This document shows, one piece after another, positions 43,201 to 53,219 of a stretch of 64,000 bases of DNA (position 1 is its first letter; each line of letters begins with the position of its first letter). The position numbers and the translations under genes are program-made. The notes under the pieces were generated by a model. The model was not told the DNA's origin. It ran no database searches and was given only the letters and a program-made list of their open reading frames with translations. The DNA is from Ypsolopha sequella (Eukaryota; Arthropoda; Insecta; Lepidoptera; Ypsolophidae), in the NCBI GenBank assembly GCA_934047225.1, contig OW203989.1:11011977-11075976 (forward strand), given 5' to 3'.

Positions 43201-45386
43201 CAAAATTTATTTTGCAGAAGCTTTGGATGGCGAAATGTGAATGGGACGAAGAAGTACCTCTTTCGATTAAAAAGCTTTGGATTTCATTTTCCGAAACTTT
43301 AAGCAAACTCAACACTATTCATATTCCACGTTGGGTACTCTTAGATAAACCATTATCTTTAGAATTACATACTTTCGTAGATTCTTCAAATTTAGCGTAC
43401 GCTGGTGTGGTCTACGTAAGGTGTGTAAGCACGGATGGGACGGTTGGTGTTCGCCTTTTAGTTTCTAAGAATAAGGTAGTGCCAATCAAACCCATCACGA
43501 CCCCTCGTCTTGAGTTATGCGGGGCGCTCTTGGGCACAAGACTCTATAAAAATTTAGTTAATGCATTGACAATAAAATTTGACCATTGCTATTTTTGGTG
43601 CGACTCTACTATCGTTTTAGGGTGGTTGTCTTATTCACAAAACCAACTTAAACAATTTGTACGTAATAGAGTAAACGAGATACAGGAGAGTACCAGTGGT
43701 CACAAGTGGAACTACGTGCCGTCGAAAGAAAACCCGGCAGACCTAGTTTCTCGTGGGGTGAGTGCCGATGAAATCGGCAAGTCCTCGCTTTGGTGGTTCG
43801 GTCCTTCGTTCCTACAGCAACCAACCGAATTCTGGCCAAAAATGCCAAATAATAACTCTCTGAATGATAAATCTCTCCCAGAAATTGTTCTTGCTACTAC
43901 CAGTTGTCAAAACAACTTACTAGAGCTCATACATAAAATATCAGTTTTTTCATTTCTTGTCAGAACCTTTGCAATAATATTGCGCTTTATTGGTATCTGT
44001 CGTAGACAAACCATTAAAGGTCCTATTTCTGTTTCAGAGTTACAATCTGCACAGATAGTTGTCATGCGTTTAGCACAAAAAGAAATGTTCCCCTTAGAGT
44101 ACTCTCTATTCGAATCTGGTAAACCATTACCCAGCAAAAATAGACTTCTTGCATTCTCCCCATTTATGGATGAAAATAAAGTAATCCGTGTAGGGGGGCG
44201 ACTCAATAATTCATACTATAGCTATGATGTAAAGCACCCAATAATGCTTTGTGCAAAACATCACGTCACTAAACTTATTTTCATATTGCACCATAAAAGG
44301 CTCTTTCACGCAGGCCCTCAATTACTTTTAGCTAATATCAGACAAACTTACTGGCCATTAGGTGGTAGAAACTTATCTAAAAATACTGTCAAATCGTGTG
44401 TCCGATGCTGTAGGTTCAAGGCAACGCCAATTCAACCGATCATGGGTAATTTACCGAATCCTCGAGTACACTTAGAGTTCCCGTTCCTTGACTCTTCAGT
44501 CGACTACGCCGGGCCAGTCTTGATAGCCGATAGAAAAGGTCGTGGTGCTAAATTAACCAAATCTTATATTGCTATTTTTGTTTGCCTTGCAGTTAAAGCG
44601 GTTCACATAGAACTCGTCACAGACCTCACCAAGGAAGCTTTTCTTGCTGCTCTCTACCGCTTCATATCTCGTCGCGGAAAGCCACAAAATATTTTCTGCG
44701 ATAGAGGAACGTCTTTTGTTGGAGCTTCTAACGAGCTCCAAAGACTTATGGAAGACTCTTCTTCCGAAATAGCCTCTTCTTTGGTCAATGAAGGGATTAA
44801 ATTTAACCTTTTGACATCATTTACACCTCATATGGGGGGATTATGGGAACGAGCTGTCAGATCTGTCAAGCATCACTTGAGGCGCATACTTTCATTAGCC
44901 CATTTGACGTACGAAGAACTGTCTACTTGTTTAGCGCAAATAGAAGCTATACTAAATTCCAGACCTCTCACTCCGTTATCTTCAGACCCATCCGACTTCA
45001 CAGCCCTTACCCCATCTCACTTTCTTATAGGACGATCATTAATGTCTGTTCCTCATCCACAGATCACTGACGTGAATATCAGTCGCCTGCAAAGGTTCGA
45101 GAGGGTAGAAAAACTCCGACAACACTTCTGGAACCGATTTTATAATGAGTATATCTCTCTACTTCAGAGAAAGGCGAAATGGCATCGCTCTACAGGAGAC
45201 CAGCTGAAGGAAGGGATGTTATGTCTAATTCGAGATCGGAACCAGCCCCCACTTCTTTGGCCTCTCGGAAGAATTGTTGGTATTCATCCGGGATCTGATG
45301 GCATCACTAGAATAGTAGACATATCTACAAAAAAGGGTGTCATACAAAGGGCATTCAACAACATCTGCCCCCTCCCAACTTCTTGA
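40296..45386 (+). CDS. BEL/Pao Gag-Pol polyprotein, 1696 aa
   Basis: A single uninterrupted frame. The ATG lies in ACAATGAGTG, and the N terminus (KKRGSLKSKLTTFKSYL) is a coiled-coil-like start usual for BEL Gag. Order: Gag core (DUF1759-like) from about 139 (FSGSNQDWLEYKN); CCHC knuckle C366-C369-H374-C379 plus a following Cys/His pair; retropepsin-like domain with LDNGS at 446-450; reverse transcriptase with D778 and YVDD 852-855; RNase H with D1029; integrase with an HHCC zinc region (about 1332-1370) and D1403, D1469, E1518; C-terminal DUF5641-like part. The polyprotein would make virus-like particles, copy its RNA and integrate it. It has the usual full length and no stop. Odd points are the protease triad DNG instead of D(S/T)G and the lack of any gag/pol frameshift. 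No envelope gene. All catalytic residues I looked for are present. Confidence 0.95.
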   Translation: MSEEKIKELVKKRGSLKSKLTTFKSYLNVIKCSDNLSDTQVNELKLRLEKVEALYVHFDALQTEIEVLAEDSDERYAERDQFESQYYSILAEGRTLLNNYTSKHSINQVGSVSTFCDHNVTANCKQESIDLANINLASFSGSNQDWLEYKNTFFSIIHKSDLDDISKFHYLKRSLKGCAAEVISNLDFTSANYREAWSLLCDRFDNSRVLVNNHVQAIFNIDKIQKESSHAIHHVIDTTNKHLRALSTLGQPITHWDTLIIQIMSNKLDDVTISKWEEERNKATTPPTLKEFKDFLAARARVLKSCEQSKGSNKSYDIPKQHFQPNMQNKIACPMCSDKHFLFTCPSFRNLSVESRIRKVNQSNVCLNCLRPGHSNNRCKLSHCKYCSQKHNTLLHFDKNTNTEREGNIALSTSTSDDKHSAVLLSTAMVKVADHKGRLHAARLILDNGSTANFVTQRLCGRLGLVRRNTSSTVTGIDSQCSSTNQSCDLTIVSSNGDFKVSISCYILAEITQALPTTYIDLQKIPIPAGLCLADPSFNIPSSVDILVGAEIFWSVLGSSSINLGKNLPKLHESKFGWLVTGSMPQLKPNTNTICHFVQNTTDVPDLSRFWELDAVSPLHSLSKEERTCEDSFKANTIRDKDGRFIVTMPLKESPEILGDSYQMAKLRFLSLERRFERDPAFKKSYTDFIKEYLDLGHMTENKHSVHHKDKVSYYLPHHGVFRDSSTTHLRVVFDASAAISKNTRSLNSIQMVGPVVQDDLFSILLRFRQHKFVVTSDVEKMYRAILITPSQRSLQQIIFRFNSSEPLKTYTLNTVTYGTSSAPYLATKCLVSLAEKAPNDQAKNAIKKDFYVDDYLGGGETLQAVKDLCKDLIHTLDSAKFNLRKWQSNNQEILKSISDIKGETDKSLNLNENGSCKTLGLNWNSQKDSLYFSIKFNLKGKVTKRYILSTISQIFDPLGLVGPCTVEAKFILQKLWMAKCEWDEEVPLSIKKLWISFSETLSKLNTIHIPRWVLLDKPLSLELHTFVDSSNLAYAGVVYVRCVSTDGTVGVRLLVSKNKVVPIKPITTPRLELCGALLGTRLYKNLVNALTIKFDHCYFWCDSTIVLGWLSYSQNQLKQFVRNRVNEIQESTSGHKWNYVPSKENPADLVSRGVSADEIGKSSLWWFGPSFLQQPTEFWPKMPNNNSLNDKSLPEIVLATTSCQNNLLELIHKISVFSFLVRTFAIILRFIGICRRQTIKGPISVSELQSAQIVVMRLAQKEMFPLEYSLFESGKPLPSKNRLLAFSPFMDENKVIRVGGRLNNSYYSYDVKHPIMLCAKHHVTKLIFILHHKRLFHAGPQLLLANIRQTYWPLGGRNLSKNTVKSCVRCCRFKATPIQPIMGNLPNPRVHLEFPFLDSSVDYAGPVLIADRKGRGAKLTKSYIAIFVCLAVKAVHIELVTDLTKEAFLAALYRFISRRGKPQNIFCDRGTSFVGASNELQRLMEDSSSEIASSLVNEGIKFNLLTSFTPHMGGLWERAVRSVKHHLRRILSLAHLTYEELSTCLAQIEAILNSRPLTPLSSDPSDFTALTPSHFLIGRSLMSVPHPQITDVNISRLQRFERVEKLRQHFWNRFYNEYISLLQRKAKWHRSTGDQLKEGMLCLIRDRNQPPLLWPLGRIVGIHPGSDGITRIVDISTKKGVIQRAFNNICPLPTS

Positions 45387-45411
45387 ACTTAACACTTCAA
45401 CCCTGGGAGCT

Positions 45412-45754
45412 TGTTGGAGACAATCTTCAAGCCGGTGCGTGACGGGTACCGGCCGCCGTGCGGCTTTAGACTAATTTATAAGTGCGCGCGTTTAATTTAT
45501 ATTCATTCATTCATTCAATAATTCAATCAATCATTCTATCTGTTTTCATTCATTCAATCAGCCTTCATTCATTCAATCATTCATTTTTATGTTTAGTCAT
45601 TCTCTTCTCTCTGCGATCTTGTACATACACGCACGCGACACTATTGTCCTTAAAATACAGCACCTAAAATTACACTCCGTTTATTTTACTCGAGCTATCC
45701 CGTCAGAACTCCCGTCCAGAACATCTAGGAACAGCGGGCACTGACACCCCAACA
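45412..45754 (+). repeat. 3' LTR of the BEL/Pao element
   Basis: 343 bp, with no difference from the 5' LTR that I can find. The polypurine tract before it is weak (tgggagc, 45404-45410). Confidence 0.9.
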
Positions 45755-45840
45755 CCTACTTAGCTATAATAGTGTTCCTTTTAACTTCGTTATAGATACA
45801 TTTTTTCACATATCTAAAAACAACCTTGACTCGAAAGACA
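45755..45840 (+). repeat. GGCCAAGTG repeat, right part after the BEL insertion
   Basis: It starts with the duplicated CCTAC, then 'ttagctataatagtgttcct', matching 13521-13580. Confidence 0.6.
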
Positions 45841-45844
45841 CACT

Positions 45845-47145
45845 TCAAACGAACAAAAATTAGCACTTTAAAGCTCAATATTTTGCAAACGCATCCTTAA
45901 GGCCCCAGACTCTCTTTGCAACATTTCGCTTTCATCTTACCTGAGTCTTTAGAAGTGGCGCTCCCCCCGCTGCATTATGATGTTAGAGACCGCACCTGAA
46001 TGTTGCTCTACTTCGTGTATGATTACTTGAAATTTGACATGTGAAGATTTTTAATTATTCAAGTAACGGTAATTTACAAAGTTTGGTTTGTTTATCGGAA
46101 CAAACAAAATGAATTTGCAAAAGCAAAATAAACAAAAGTAAATCTACCTGGAATAGATGGCTTATTGGTAGCAGTAAGAGTGATTAGTATTTAGACACAA
46201 TACATTTAGGTCATGCAATTATTTGCAGATTTTTACCGAAGGGGTGTCAAGAGGTGTTCCGAGTGTGAACTGTGAGATGCAAGTCATAAGTCCACCCATA
46301 CGTGTACCTATAAGTACACCCGCGTTTTTCTGACGATTATTACGTCTCAACGTGATGAGCCTATCGCTCTAAGGAAACCTGCATGCCCTAAAAAGCGTGT
46401 AGTTGTGCCCGAAAATTTCTTTATTCATCAAGCTTTTCATTTAACTAATGCCTGACATAAAAAATACCTTTATAAAATTTGGAAATGTAGAAAATTAATA
46501 ATCAAATCGTAACAATGAAAACATTTAAAATTATGTATTCCTAATACTCACACACATATTACAATCAGTTCTTAAAGTAATATAATATCAAAAATAGAAA
46601 TTCTTACGGTAATTAAGTGACTGTCAGTTTGTGTGTCCATGATTATGACTAAGGTGCAATAAAAGAGGTAAAAAATGTAGTTTTAGAAATGTGATGTTTT
46701 AATGATAAGAACCGCAGCTGCGTACGTTCTTTTGTTTTGATGCATTATTGTCTAGCACGTTGTTATCTCGACTGTCGGTTTTAGTGACTTCGATAGCTTT
46801 TTAAGATATTTTAAATAAAAGTAAGTAAAGTAATAAAAAGGATGTAGCTTCGGCTTTAGTTATTCCAAAAAGTGGCGACAGCGGTGCTGGTATAAAATTT
46901 GTGTCACGCCATCCCCGTGGGTTTTTTAGACCACAACTTCTAAAATACGGCTTTACGGGTTTTCGAATTAACACACATTAACATAACTTAATCTATGCGA
47001 ATTAGGGCATGCAATTATTTGCAGATTTTTATAATGTGTTATCCGGATAACCGGATACTTATGATAAAAATTAAGGGTAGTAATAAAAGCTCCGAAAACT
47101 AAATTAAAACCGCCCAAAAAAACGGCCTACCGCAAACATCTTAAA
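45845..47145. other. Mostly unassigned DNA; contains one dispersed repeat
   Basis: Apart from repeat U (46234-46375) I see AT-rich sequence and a CTCCCCCCGCTGC island at about 45960. No protein-like frame. Confidence 0.5.
46234..46375 (+). repeat. dispersed repeat U, copy 2 without minisatellite
   Basis: 'aactgtgagatgcaagtcat' to 'tacgtctcaacgtgatg' then cctatcgctc matches the region beside the 14-bp array (28855-28975, inverted). Confidence 0.6.
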
Positions 47146-47147
47146 AA

Positions 47148-47890
47148 AAAAACCGGCCAAGTGCGAGTCAGACTCTAGTCAGAACCTAGGGTTCCGTATT
47201 GTGGATGATAAATTTAGTTTCATCATTTTTTTTTGTGAATTTCTCAACCACTTTATTTTTTCTGTAATTCTTACGTAAACGCGTATTACCTACCATGATT
47301 TTTTTCATATTTTTCGGTCCACCAGTTTTGGAGATAAGAGGGGGGACAAATGTATATTTTTTAATAGATTTTCAAGTATTTATCGAAATAGATGCAATTA
47401 AATATAGCCAAACTATATATTATTACAATAAGCTTTTTAATACCTACAATGTGATACCCATATTGTATTTTTATACTCGTACATTATTTTTTTCATTTTT
47501 TTTATATTTTTAAATCACTATAGTTTTCCCGGTTATTGGTCAGTTATGATCTATAATGGACATTTTTTTCATATTTTTCGGTCTACCAGTTTCGGACATA
47601 CACATTATTGTGTTTTTTTTTAAGATTTCACAAAACCAGTGCCAGTAAATATAGTAAAAGTATATATTTTTACAATCACCTTCTTAGTGTCTACAGTTTG
47701 ATACCCATATTGTATTTTTAGGATATTTTTTATTTTTCTCACTTTTGTTTTGAAAATATTTTAAACAATTTCAAATTTTTCATATATTTTTTACAATGTA
47801 ATATGTAGGCAAATTAATGCTATTTTTGTGCCAAATTTCATGTCTTTATCTTTACGGTGCTAAAGTTACGATGCTGTGAAATACGGACGG
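47148..47890 (-). repeat. GGTTCCGTA...CTTGGCCGG repeat, inverted copy
   Basis: On the plus strand it starts 'aaccggccaagtgcgagtca' and ends near 'tgctaaagttacgatgctgt', the reverse of 14340-15131. Two similar central blocks ('tttcggtccaccagttttgg' and 'tttcggtctaccagtttcgg') are retained. Confidence 0.7.
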
Positions 47891-47894
47891 ACGT

Positions 47895-48900
47895 AGATTA
47901 GACTTTATTTTATCGAAACAGGGATTTCTTAAAATATTCAAAAAATATTTTATCCATAGTTGTTTACTTATTAAATGATAAGTGCAATATTCAAGTAGAG
48001 CAACTTTCGTGATACAGTTCGCCTCTCCATAAGAATCTACGCGAGGGAAAGGGAGCAACCGTGCGAGCGGGAGGTAAAATGACGTCGAGCTACACAACAC
48101 ACGTCTGAACGCTGCGATGTCCCAGCGAAACTGAGGGAAATATCGACGCGTTTTGTGTTTAAAACTCTCGATAAGTTTCGATTTGATAAATGTTCTTAAA
48201 ATAATTTTTTAAATACCGTTTTTTGTTATTTCACTTATTAATAGTTCTATTCTACGTGTTTTAAATTTGACTACGCTAAACGATAGTTTTCTAGTAGAAA
48301 AAAAATATTTTATCAGTGGTTGAATTCATAAAATCACAACTACTTAAAGCACTCGAAATAAGAAAACTAAAGTATTATCCAAAAAAGTAACCAGGTAAGA
48401 TTATTGTTGAAGATATGTGAATAAATGTTACCTGAATACATTTCTTGTTTTTGTCATAATTTTTACGTGACGTGTGCATGAATGAGACTCTCAACGCGTA
48501 GAATATAAATAAAGGTATGTTTAAAGCCTAAAAAACCTATTAAAAGTAGCATTAAAGTAAATGAAAAAATGTGTTTTGAAATCTTCAAATTCCACACTAT
48601 AAATTAACGTAAAATGTATTTTATTTATTGCTTTCTTACTAACTACAATAAAATCTTTCTTTTCTGATAATTCTGCAAGAATAATGATTTTTAGGGGACT
48701 GGAGCCTTAAATCGAAAAATGGTTTTGACACACCTACAATATTTTTAATAACCTATCCAATGACATCCTACACCATAGGGCAGACGAAAAAAAAATCATC
48801 CCCACTTTACATGTAGGGGAGTACACTTAAAAATCCATTTTTTCAAGATTTTATTTTCCCACTTTGTCGTAGTAATTAATATGTATACTCAAATTAATAT
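47895..48900. other. No recognised gene
   Basis: An 82-codon minus-strand frame (47852-48100) overlaps the repeat end and resembles nothing I know. The rest is AT-rich. Confidence 0.5.
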
Positions 48901-48904
48901 AAAT

Positions 48905-49010
48905 TACAGCTTTCTAATACTAAGAGTTTCTTAGCTAAGCCTTGGACAGACAGACGGACGGACATGGCAAAACTATAATGGTTTCTTGTTGACTACGGAA
49001 CCCTGAAAAA
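48905..49010 (-). repeat. fragment of the GGTTCCGTAG repeat
   Basis: 'cagacggacggacatggcaa' and 'gactacggaaccctgaaaaa' are the usual fragment wording of this repeat class. Confidence 0.5.
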
Positions 49011-49025
49011 GTATGGCTATTTTAT

Positions 49026-49247
49026 TTACATAGCCTCTTCAATAAAAAAAAATCTTAAATTACCGCCGCAGGGAAAGGTACCCAAGATGGCGGCAGCTTT
49101 ACTTTTACTAGCAAATATGTGACCGTCCCAAGGGCCGTATATTTGCACTACTTGAGATTTTCTGATGACTCCACAGCCACGCCACCCTTGGCCAAGGTAG
49201 CCTGGAGGTGGGAAGGGGCGTGTGTATCCGCACGCGCTTAATCCCAC
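49026..49247 (-). other. unassigned GC-richer frame, 73 aa
   Basis: The minus-strand frame includes YGPWDGHIFASKSKAAAILG and GYLGQGWRGCG. It is markedly GC-richer than its surroundings, suggesting a coding relic of a retroelement. I do not recognise the family, and there is no start context or partner exon. Confidence 0.25.
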
Positions 49248-49639
49248 ATCCTATAATCAAGTGTCAAATTCTAGGTACAGAAAGCCAGATTCTCTGGAGA
49301 TTTTGTTTTTTACATTTAATCAAATTAAAATTAATAATGCTAATAATATGAATTTAATTTATGTCAATATCAATTAAAATTATAGTAAGTATAATAAATT
49401 TCTATTGACTTGAAATTTTAATTTTAATTATATTTAGCAATTAACATGCTAATAATATTATTAGCAACATTCAATGGACACTTTCCATTTAATAGCTCTT
49501 TGGTATTTTTTAATGCTTGTTTATTACGCATGACACTCTTTTGATGATCATGAATAGTTCGAGAACTCGTCATACATAGCAGTTTAGGTTATTCGCAACA
49601 TTTAGTGGTTATTTTTTACATATTGTGGTTCTTTGGGAT

Positions 49640-49835
49640 TGCCGTAAGGCATTGGAATGGAGACCTCGTACAGCAAAGCGCAGCGTAGACCGCCCTCGTG
49701 CCCGCTGGACTGACGATCTGAAGAACGTTGCGGGTGGCGGCTGGATGAGGATGGCTGAGGACCGCCAAGAGTGGCGTAATATGGGGGAGGCCTATGTCCA
49801 GCAGTGGACGAATACGGGCTGATGGATGGATGGAT
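49640..49835 (+). pseudogene. LINE endonuclease/reverse-transcriptase C-terminal relic
   Basis: The frame reads RPRARWTDDLKNVAGGGW, then DRQEWRNMGEAYVQQWTNTG and a stop, followed by (TGGA)n. This is the C terminus of lepidopteran endonuclease/reverse-transcriptase LINEs (RPRTRW.DD..KVAG..W...A.DR..W...EEAF.QQWT). It is 5'-truncated, with no polymerase domain. Better preserved than the copies at 2543-2786 and 12440-12682. Confidence 0.75.
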
Positions 49836-49964
49836 ACATGGTTCTTTGGTATTTTTTATACCCTGTGTATAGCGCATGACACTCCTTGAATTATCATGAA
49901 TCGTTTGAGACCTTGAGACCATACAGTAGTTTAGGTCATTAGCAACATAAAATATACATATATT

Positions 49965-50357
49965 TACACTACACCTGCTCGGAAAGTACCTTCTTAGTTT
50001 TTTGAAAACGATGCAGAAAATACGTCATTACTGTCATACACATATGCGGGCGGAAAAAGTGTGTGAAAATTCATTGTTAACGTGCTTGAGCGGGTAGAAA
50101 AAGTATATGCAAATCCATTGTTAACGTGCTGTTTTTTTTTTAATAACATAAATAATGAGCAAGTGGCCAAGTGGCCAGTATTATTTTGCGAACTCGTACA
50201 TGAAACTCGAAAAATGATACTGGCCACTTGCTTTTCCTGTACATAATAAAAAATATGAAGGAAATAAAAAGTGACAATCGCACGCGAGTCAGTCGGTTTC
50301 TTTTATTGTATCTTGATTAAAAGTAAAATTATACTATTTCCTCGCAGGTGTAGTATA
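49965..50357. mobile_element. TIR element of about 393 bp with tandem and palindromic interior
   Basis: Left 'tacactacacctgctcggaa' resembles the mirrored right 'tatactacacctgcgaggaa'. Inside, 'attcattgttaacgtgct' occurs twice about 43 bp apart (50045-50130), and a hairpin 'agtggccagtattattttgc' mirrors at 50157-50233. Non-coding MITE. Confidence 0.55.
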
Positions 50358-50369
50358 AAGCACTATGTA

Positions 50370-50660
50370 TCACTCGGGAGAAAGTGTGATTCCCAACCCG
50401 TGTGTATTGAGGCCCTCTACACCCTCGTTGGTAATCTTCCCCTTTCTTCCCTCGGTGAACAATGTGCTATTTTGCCATTTTGTGGTTCCTGGAGGGTCCA
50501 GGATGGCTCTTATCGTATTTTTCCAGTCCTCTCTATTTTTTGCTTTTTGGACCCAGTTTTCTGTTGAGTCGAGCGAATGCTCTGCCCCTGGTCTGCGTGT
50601 TCCTGGTAGTCCAGGCCAAGTGGTGGCTGTTTGGATTCACATTGTATTTTTTATCGATTC
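50370..50660 (-). pseudogene. possible LINE C-terminal relic
   Basis: The minus strand carries TRGRAFARLNRKLGPKSKK then stop. In the next frame it carries NREDWKNTIRAILDPPGTTK with a glycine/lysine tail to a stop near 50370. The N.EDW...I.AIL.PP wording resembles the last residues of non-LTR polyproteins, but no diagnostic motif is present. The plus-strand frames over the same bases (127 and 98 codons) look like shadows. Confidence 0.35.
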
Positions 50661-51325
50661 TCTGTTTTACCAGCACTTTATTCAACTTGTGCCACGGGAC
50701 ACAATAAACAGCTGTCTCCTGATTATAACATATAAAATAAATAAGTAAAATGTCATCATATGTAGTACGACGACATTTCACTAGATTTTTTTCAGTAAAA
50801 AGAGGTAATCGATTGAATTCGAGCGTTCACTAGATTTTTTCAGTAAGAAGAGTTAATCGATTGGAATATTCGATATCTTTCTGGGAGTTCATGGTATCTC
50901 TAGGGATTACGCGTAATCCCTGATTTCCTCATTTCCCTGCGGCATTTAGGAGAATTAAGATAATATATATGATTATTCCTACGAAGGTGAATTGGTTTTC
51001 AAAGTTTTGAATTGAAAGGTTTGAATTGAAATTCAAAGACGTGAGTATTTCCACAATCCGTGAATAAAACGAATGTTTTAACGGGACACCTGACGCTAGA
51101 ACATCAACAACACTAGGTTTTCAAGGGTTCATTGGAAGAAACTAGGTCTCTTTTCATATTAAAGAAAATATATTTGATTTATCAATCTTTTATCTAGAGA
51201 TTCCACCTAAAAACAATGTTTTAAGATTTATACTTTTGTCAAAAAAAAAATGTTTTCCACCCTCTTTTTTTGGTTTTCAAACGTTCGTTTCAAAGATGCG
51301 GTTAAGATATCAACTTGATTATTTT
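50660..51325. other. AT-rich DNA with a 49-bp tandem duplication
   Basis: 'tcactagattttttcagtaa' ... gttaatcgattg occurs twice at about 50779 and 50828. Nothing else is identified. Confidence 0.5.
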
Positions 51326-51326
51326 T

Positions 51327-51530
51327 TATAAAATAGGCAATAGACATATGAAGGGATGTTACCGAAATCCAATTTTTTTTTCCCTACAAAATATTTCAGT
51401 ATTAGCTAAAAACACACCAATTTGTTGTTTTGCTGCGTGATCACCAGTATTACGCGTCCAAGTACAAGAGGCCAAAGAGCCAACATATAATTGCCTCTAT
51501 GAAAAGCAAATAAGGTCTTTGCCATTACTT
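51327..51530 (+). repeat. dispersed repeat V, copy 2
   Basis: 'ccctacaaaatatttcagta' to 'gagccaacatataattgcct' in the same order as 25986-26195. Confidence 0.75.
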
Positions 51531-52109
51531 ACAATACCTTGGTTAGTCACTTGAAAACCTTATAACGGTTTTAAATTCAATCCGAAATGTTCTTTTTTAT
51601 AGCTAGTTAAATATTCAGTTAAATTTTGAGAGAAAACAGACTTGCAAAGAAAATTACGGGTATAATATTTTTAGCCTGAATTTAAGAGCCTTGATTAAAA
51701 TGAAGTGCTTCCTGCGATATGGCGTAAAAACGAGTAAAAATGAAGGCCTTTTTTATTTAAGAGTTTATTCTGGCGAAAGTGTTTGGTGAATCCTTTAAAA
51801 TTAAACTCGCAATTTTCCCGTATCTTGGTTGTGGAATTAATTTTTGTATGTTGTTTTTATATTTTTGGGCTGTGAAGATAAAATGAGTTTGCAGAAATAA
51901 TAAGGGTAATTAGAATAAGATAAATTTTAGAAAAAAATACAATACATTTTGGAGAAAACAATTTATTTGTAAGGATTTATTTATTTATATTCATTATATA
52001 CATATTAAGACTTATTCTATGTTTAGTTTCTTAAGTGCTAGGAGTTCTCAGATATGTGTTAAATAATTTTAATGAAGCGAATTGCGACTGTAAGTTATAA
52101 TTCGTTTAG

Positions 52110-52335
52110 ATTAAATTATGTTAAGGTGTGTTAATTCGAAAACCATTTCGAGATTTTAAGAGTCTAAAAACCCCATGATGAGCTGCAATTTTCATTTGCC
52201 TTCGTGTGACGTCACTTGAGAAATGGCTGTTTAGAAATGTGTCCATTGCTATCAAGATAAATTTATAATAATTTGCTGCCGACTGATTTGACAGATGGAT
52301 GACAGATGAGTAGATATACAGAGATAGACCATTTT
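52110..52335 (+). repeat. dispersed repeat Y, copy 2
   Basis: Matches 20640-20900, including 'catttgccttcgtgtgacgt' cacttgag and 'ttgctgccgactgatttgac'. It has a deletion in the middle part. Confidence 0.7.
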
Positions 52336-52764
52336 TTATAAGCAATCACACATCACAATCAGTATTGAGTTCGGGGTCTTCTGGCACAGGCATTTCTATG
52401 CTTAAAAGAAGGCCCCAGCACTGTAAATGAATGTAATTTTGGTTATTGAATAAACATTTTTTTTTATAATGTCTAGAATTCTTAAGTGACGTCGCAGCCG
52501 ACAATTCCTTAAAACATGATAAAAAATAAAAATTACGTATACTCTCTGAAAGAAAAGTAAAAAAAAAATCTTTTTGAAATTAAGCTATGGGAATTATGAT
52601 GTTTGCTAAATCCTAGACGACCTTGATTGCTTGATTTACAAGAATCACATCACATTGTTTTAAAGTAACTTCGATAATACAATAATACATTGTTCCAGTA
52701 GTACCGGCAAAATTTTGTGTATTCTCTATGTAGCGAAAACGCTCCGTTATTTTCGTAAGTATAA

Positions 52765-53215
52765 CACAAGGGCCCTTGTCACCGTTAACGTGCCGGCAAT
52801 ATTAGAGCCCCAAGGTCTCTCACATGACGATGGCAAGAGGCCCGACGGCATGACACTCGTTTCGTGGAGAAACGGGCGGTCGCTTATGTGGGACGCTACG
52901 TGCGTAGATACGCTTGCTCCGTCCCACCTTCCGGCGACCGCAAAAAAGGCGTGTGCGGCGGCAGCAACGGCTGAACTAGCTAAGCGGCGCAACTATGTAG
53001 CCCTGGGAGCGGGTTACATATTTACGCCGTTTGCCGTCGAAACACTGGGGCCGTGGGGGCCAGAGGCGCGTCGACTGTTCCACGAAATATCGACGCGCCT
53101 CGGGTGACCCGAGGGCTGGCGCGTACCTCGGACAACGGATAAGCTTAGCCATCCAACGAGGTAACGCTGCCAGTGACTTGGGTGCCCTCCCATCTGGCAG
53201 CGATTTGGAAAAAGT
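52765..53215 (+). pseudogene. non-LTR retrotransposon C-terminal relic, frameshifted
   Basis: Frame 1 reads DGKRPDGMTLVSWRNGRSL, WDATCVDTLAPSHL, GYIFTPFAVETLGPWGPEA and ends LFHEISTRLG-stop at 53107. A second frame continues with GDPRAGAYLGQRISLAIQRG and NAASDLGALP. A one-base shift near 53103 joins the two halves. This order (DGKRPDG...W.RGRSL.WD.TC.DT...PF.VETLGPWG...GDPRAG..L.QRIS.AIQRGNAAS.LG) is the conserved end of a group of animal LINE polyproteins, downstream of reverse transcriptase. It is strongly GC-rich against its surroundings, indicating a fairly young copy. 5'-truncated, followed by an AT tail. Confidence 0.7.
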
Positions 53216-53219
53216 TTTT

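Larger units (their letters stand above)
38822..45754 (+). mobile_element. complete BEL/Pao LTR retrotransposon, 6933 bp
   Basis: It consists of a 5' LTR (38822-39164), a leader with tandem repeats (39165-40295), a single Gag-Pol frame (40296-45386) and a 3' LTR (45412-45754). The LTRs are 343 bp each, appear identical, start TGTTGG and end CCAACA. The 5-bp target duplication CCTAC is intact. There is no envelope-like frame between pol and the 3' LTR; only 25 bases separate the stop from the LTR. All hallmarks point to a recent and possibly still active insertion. It sits inside a GGCCAAGTG repeat, whose uninterrupted relative is at 13271-13600. Confidence 0.95.

Noticed and set aside
50365..50748. 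A 127-residue plus-strand protein
   Set aside because: The minus strand of the same bases reads more like a LINE C terminus, and a rival plus frame (50271-50567) overlaps it.
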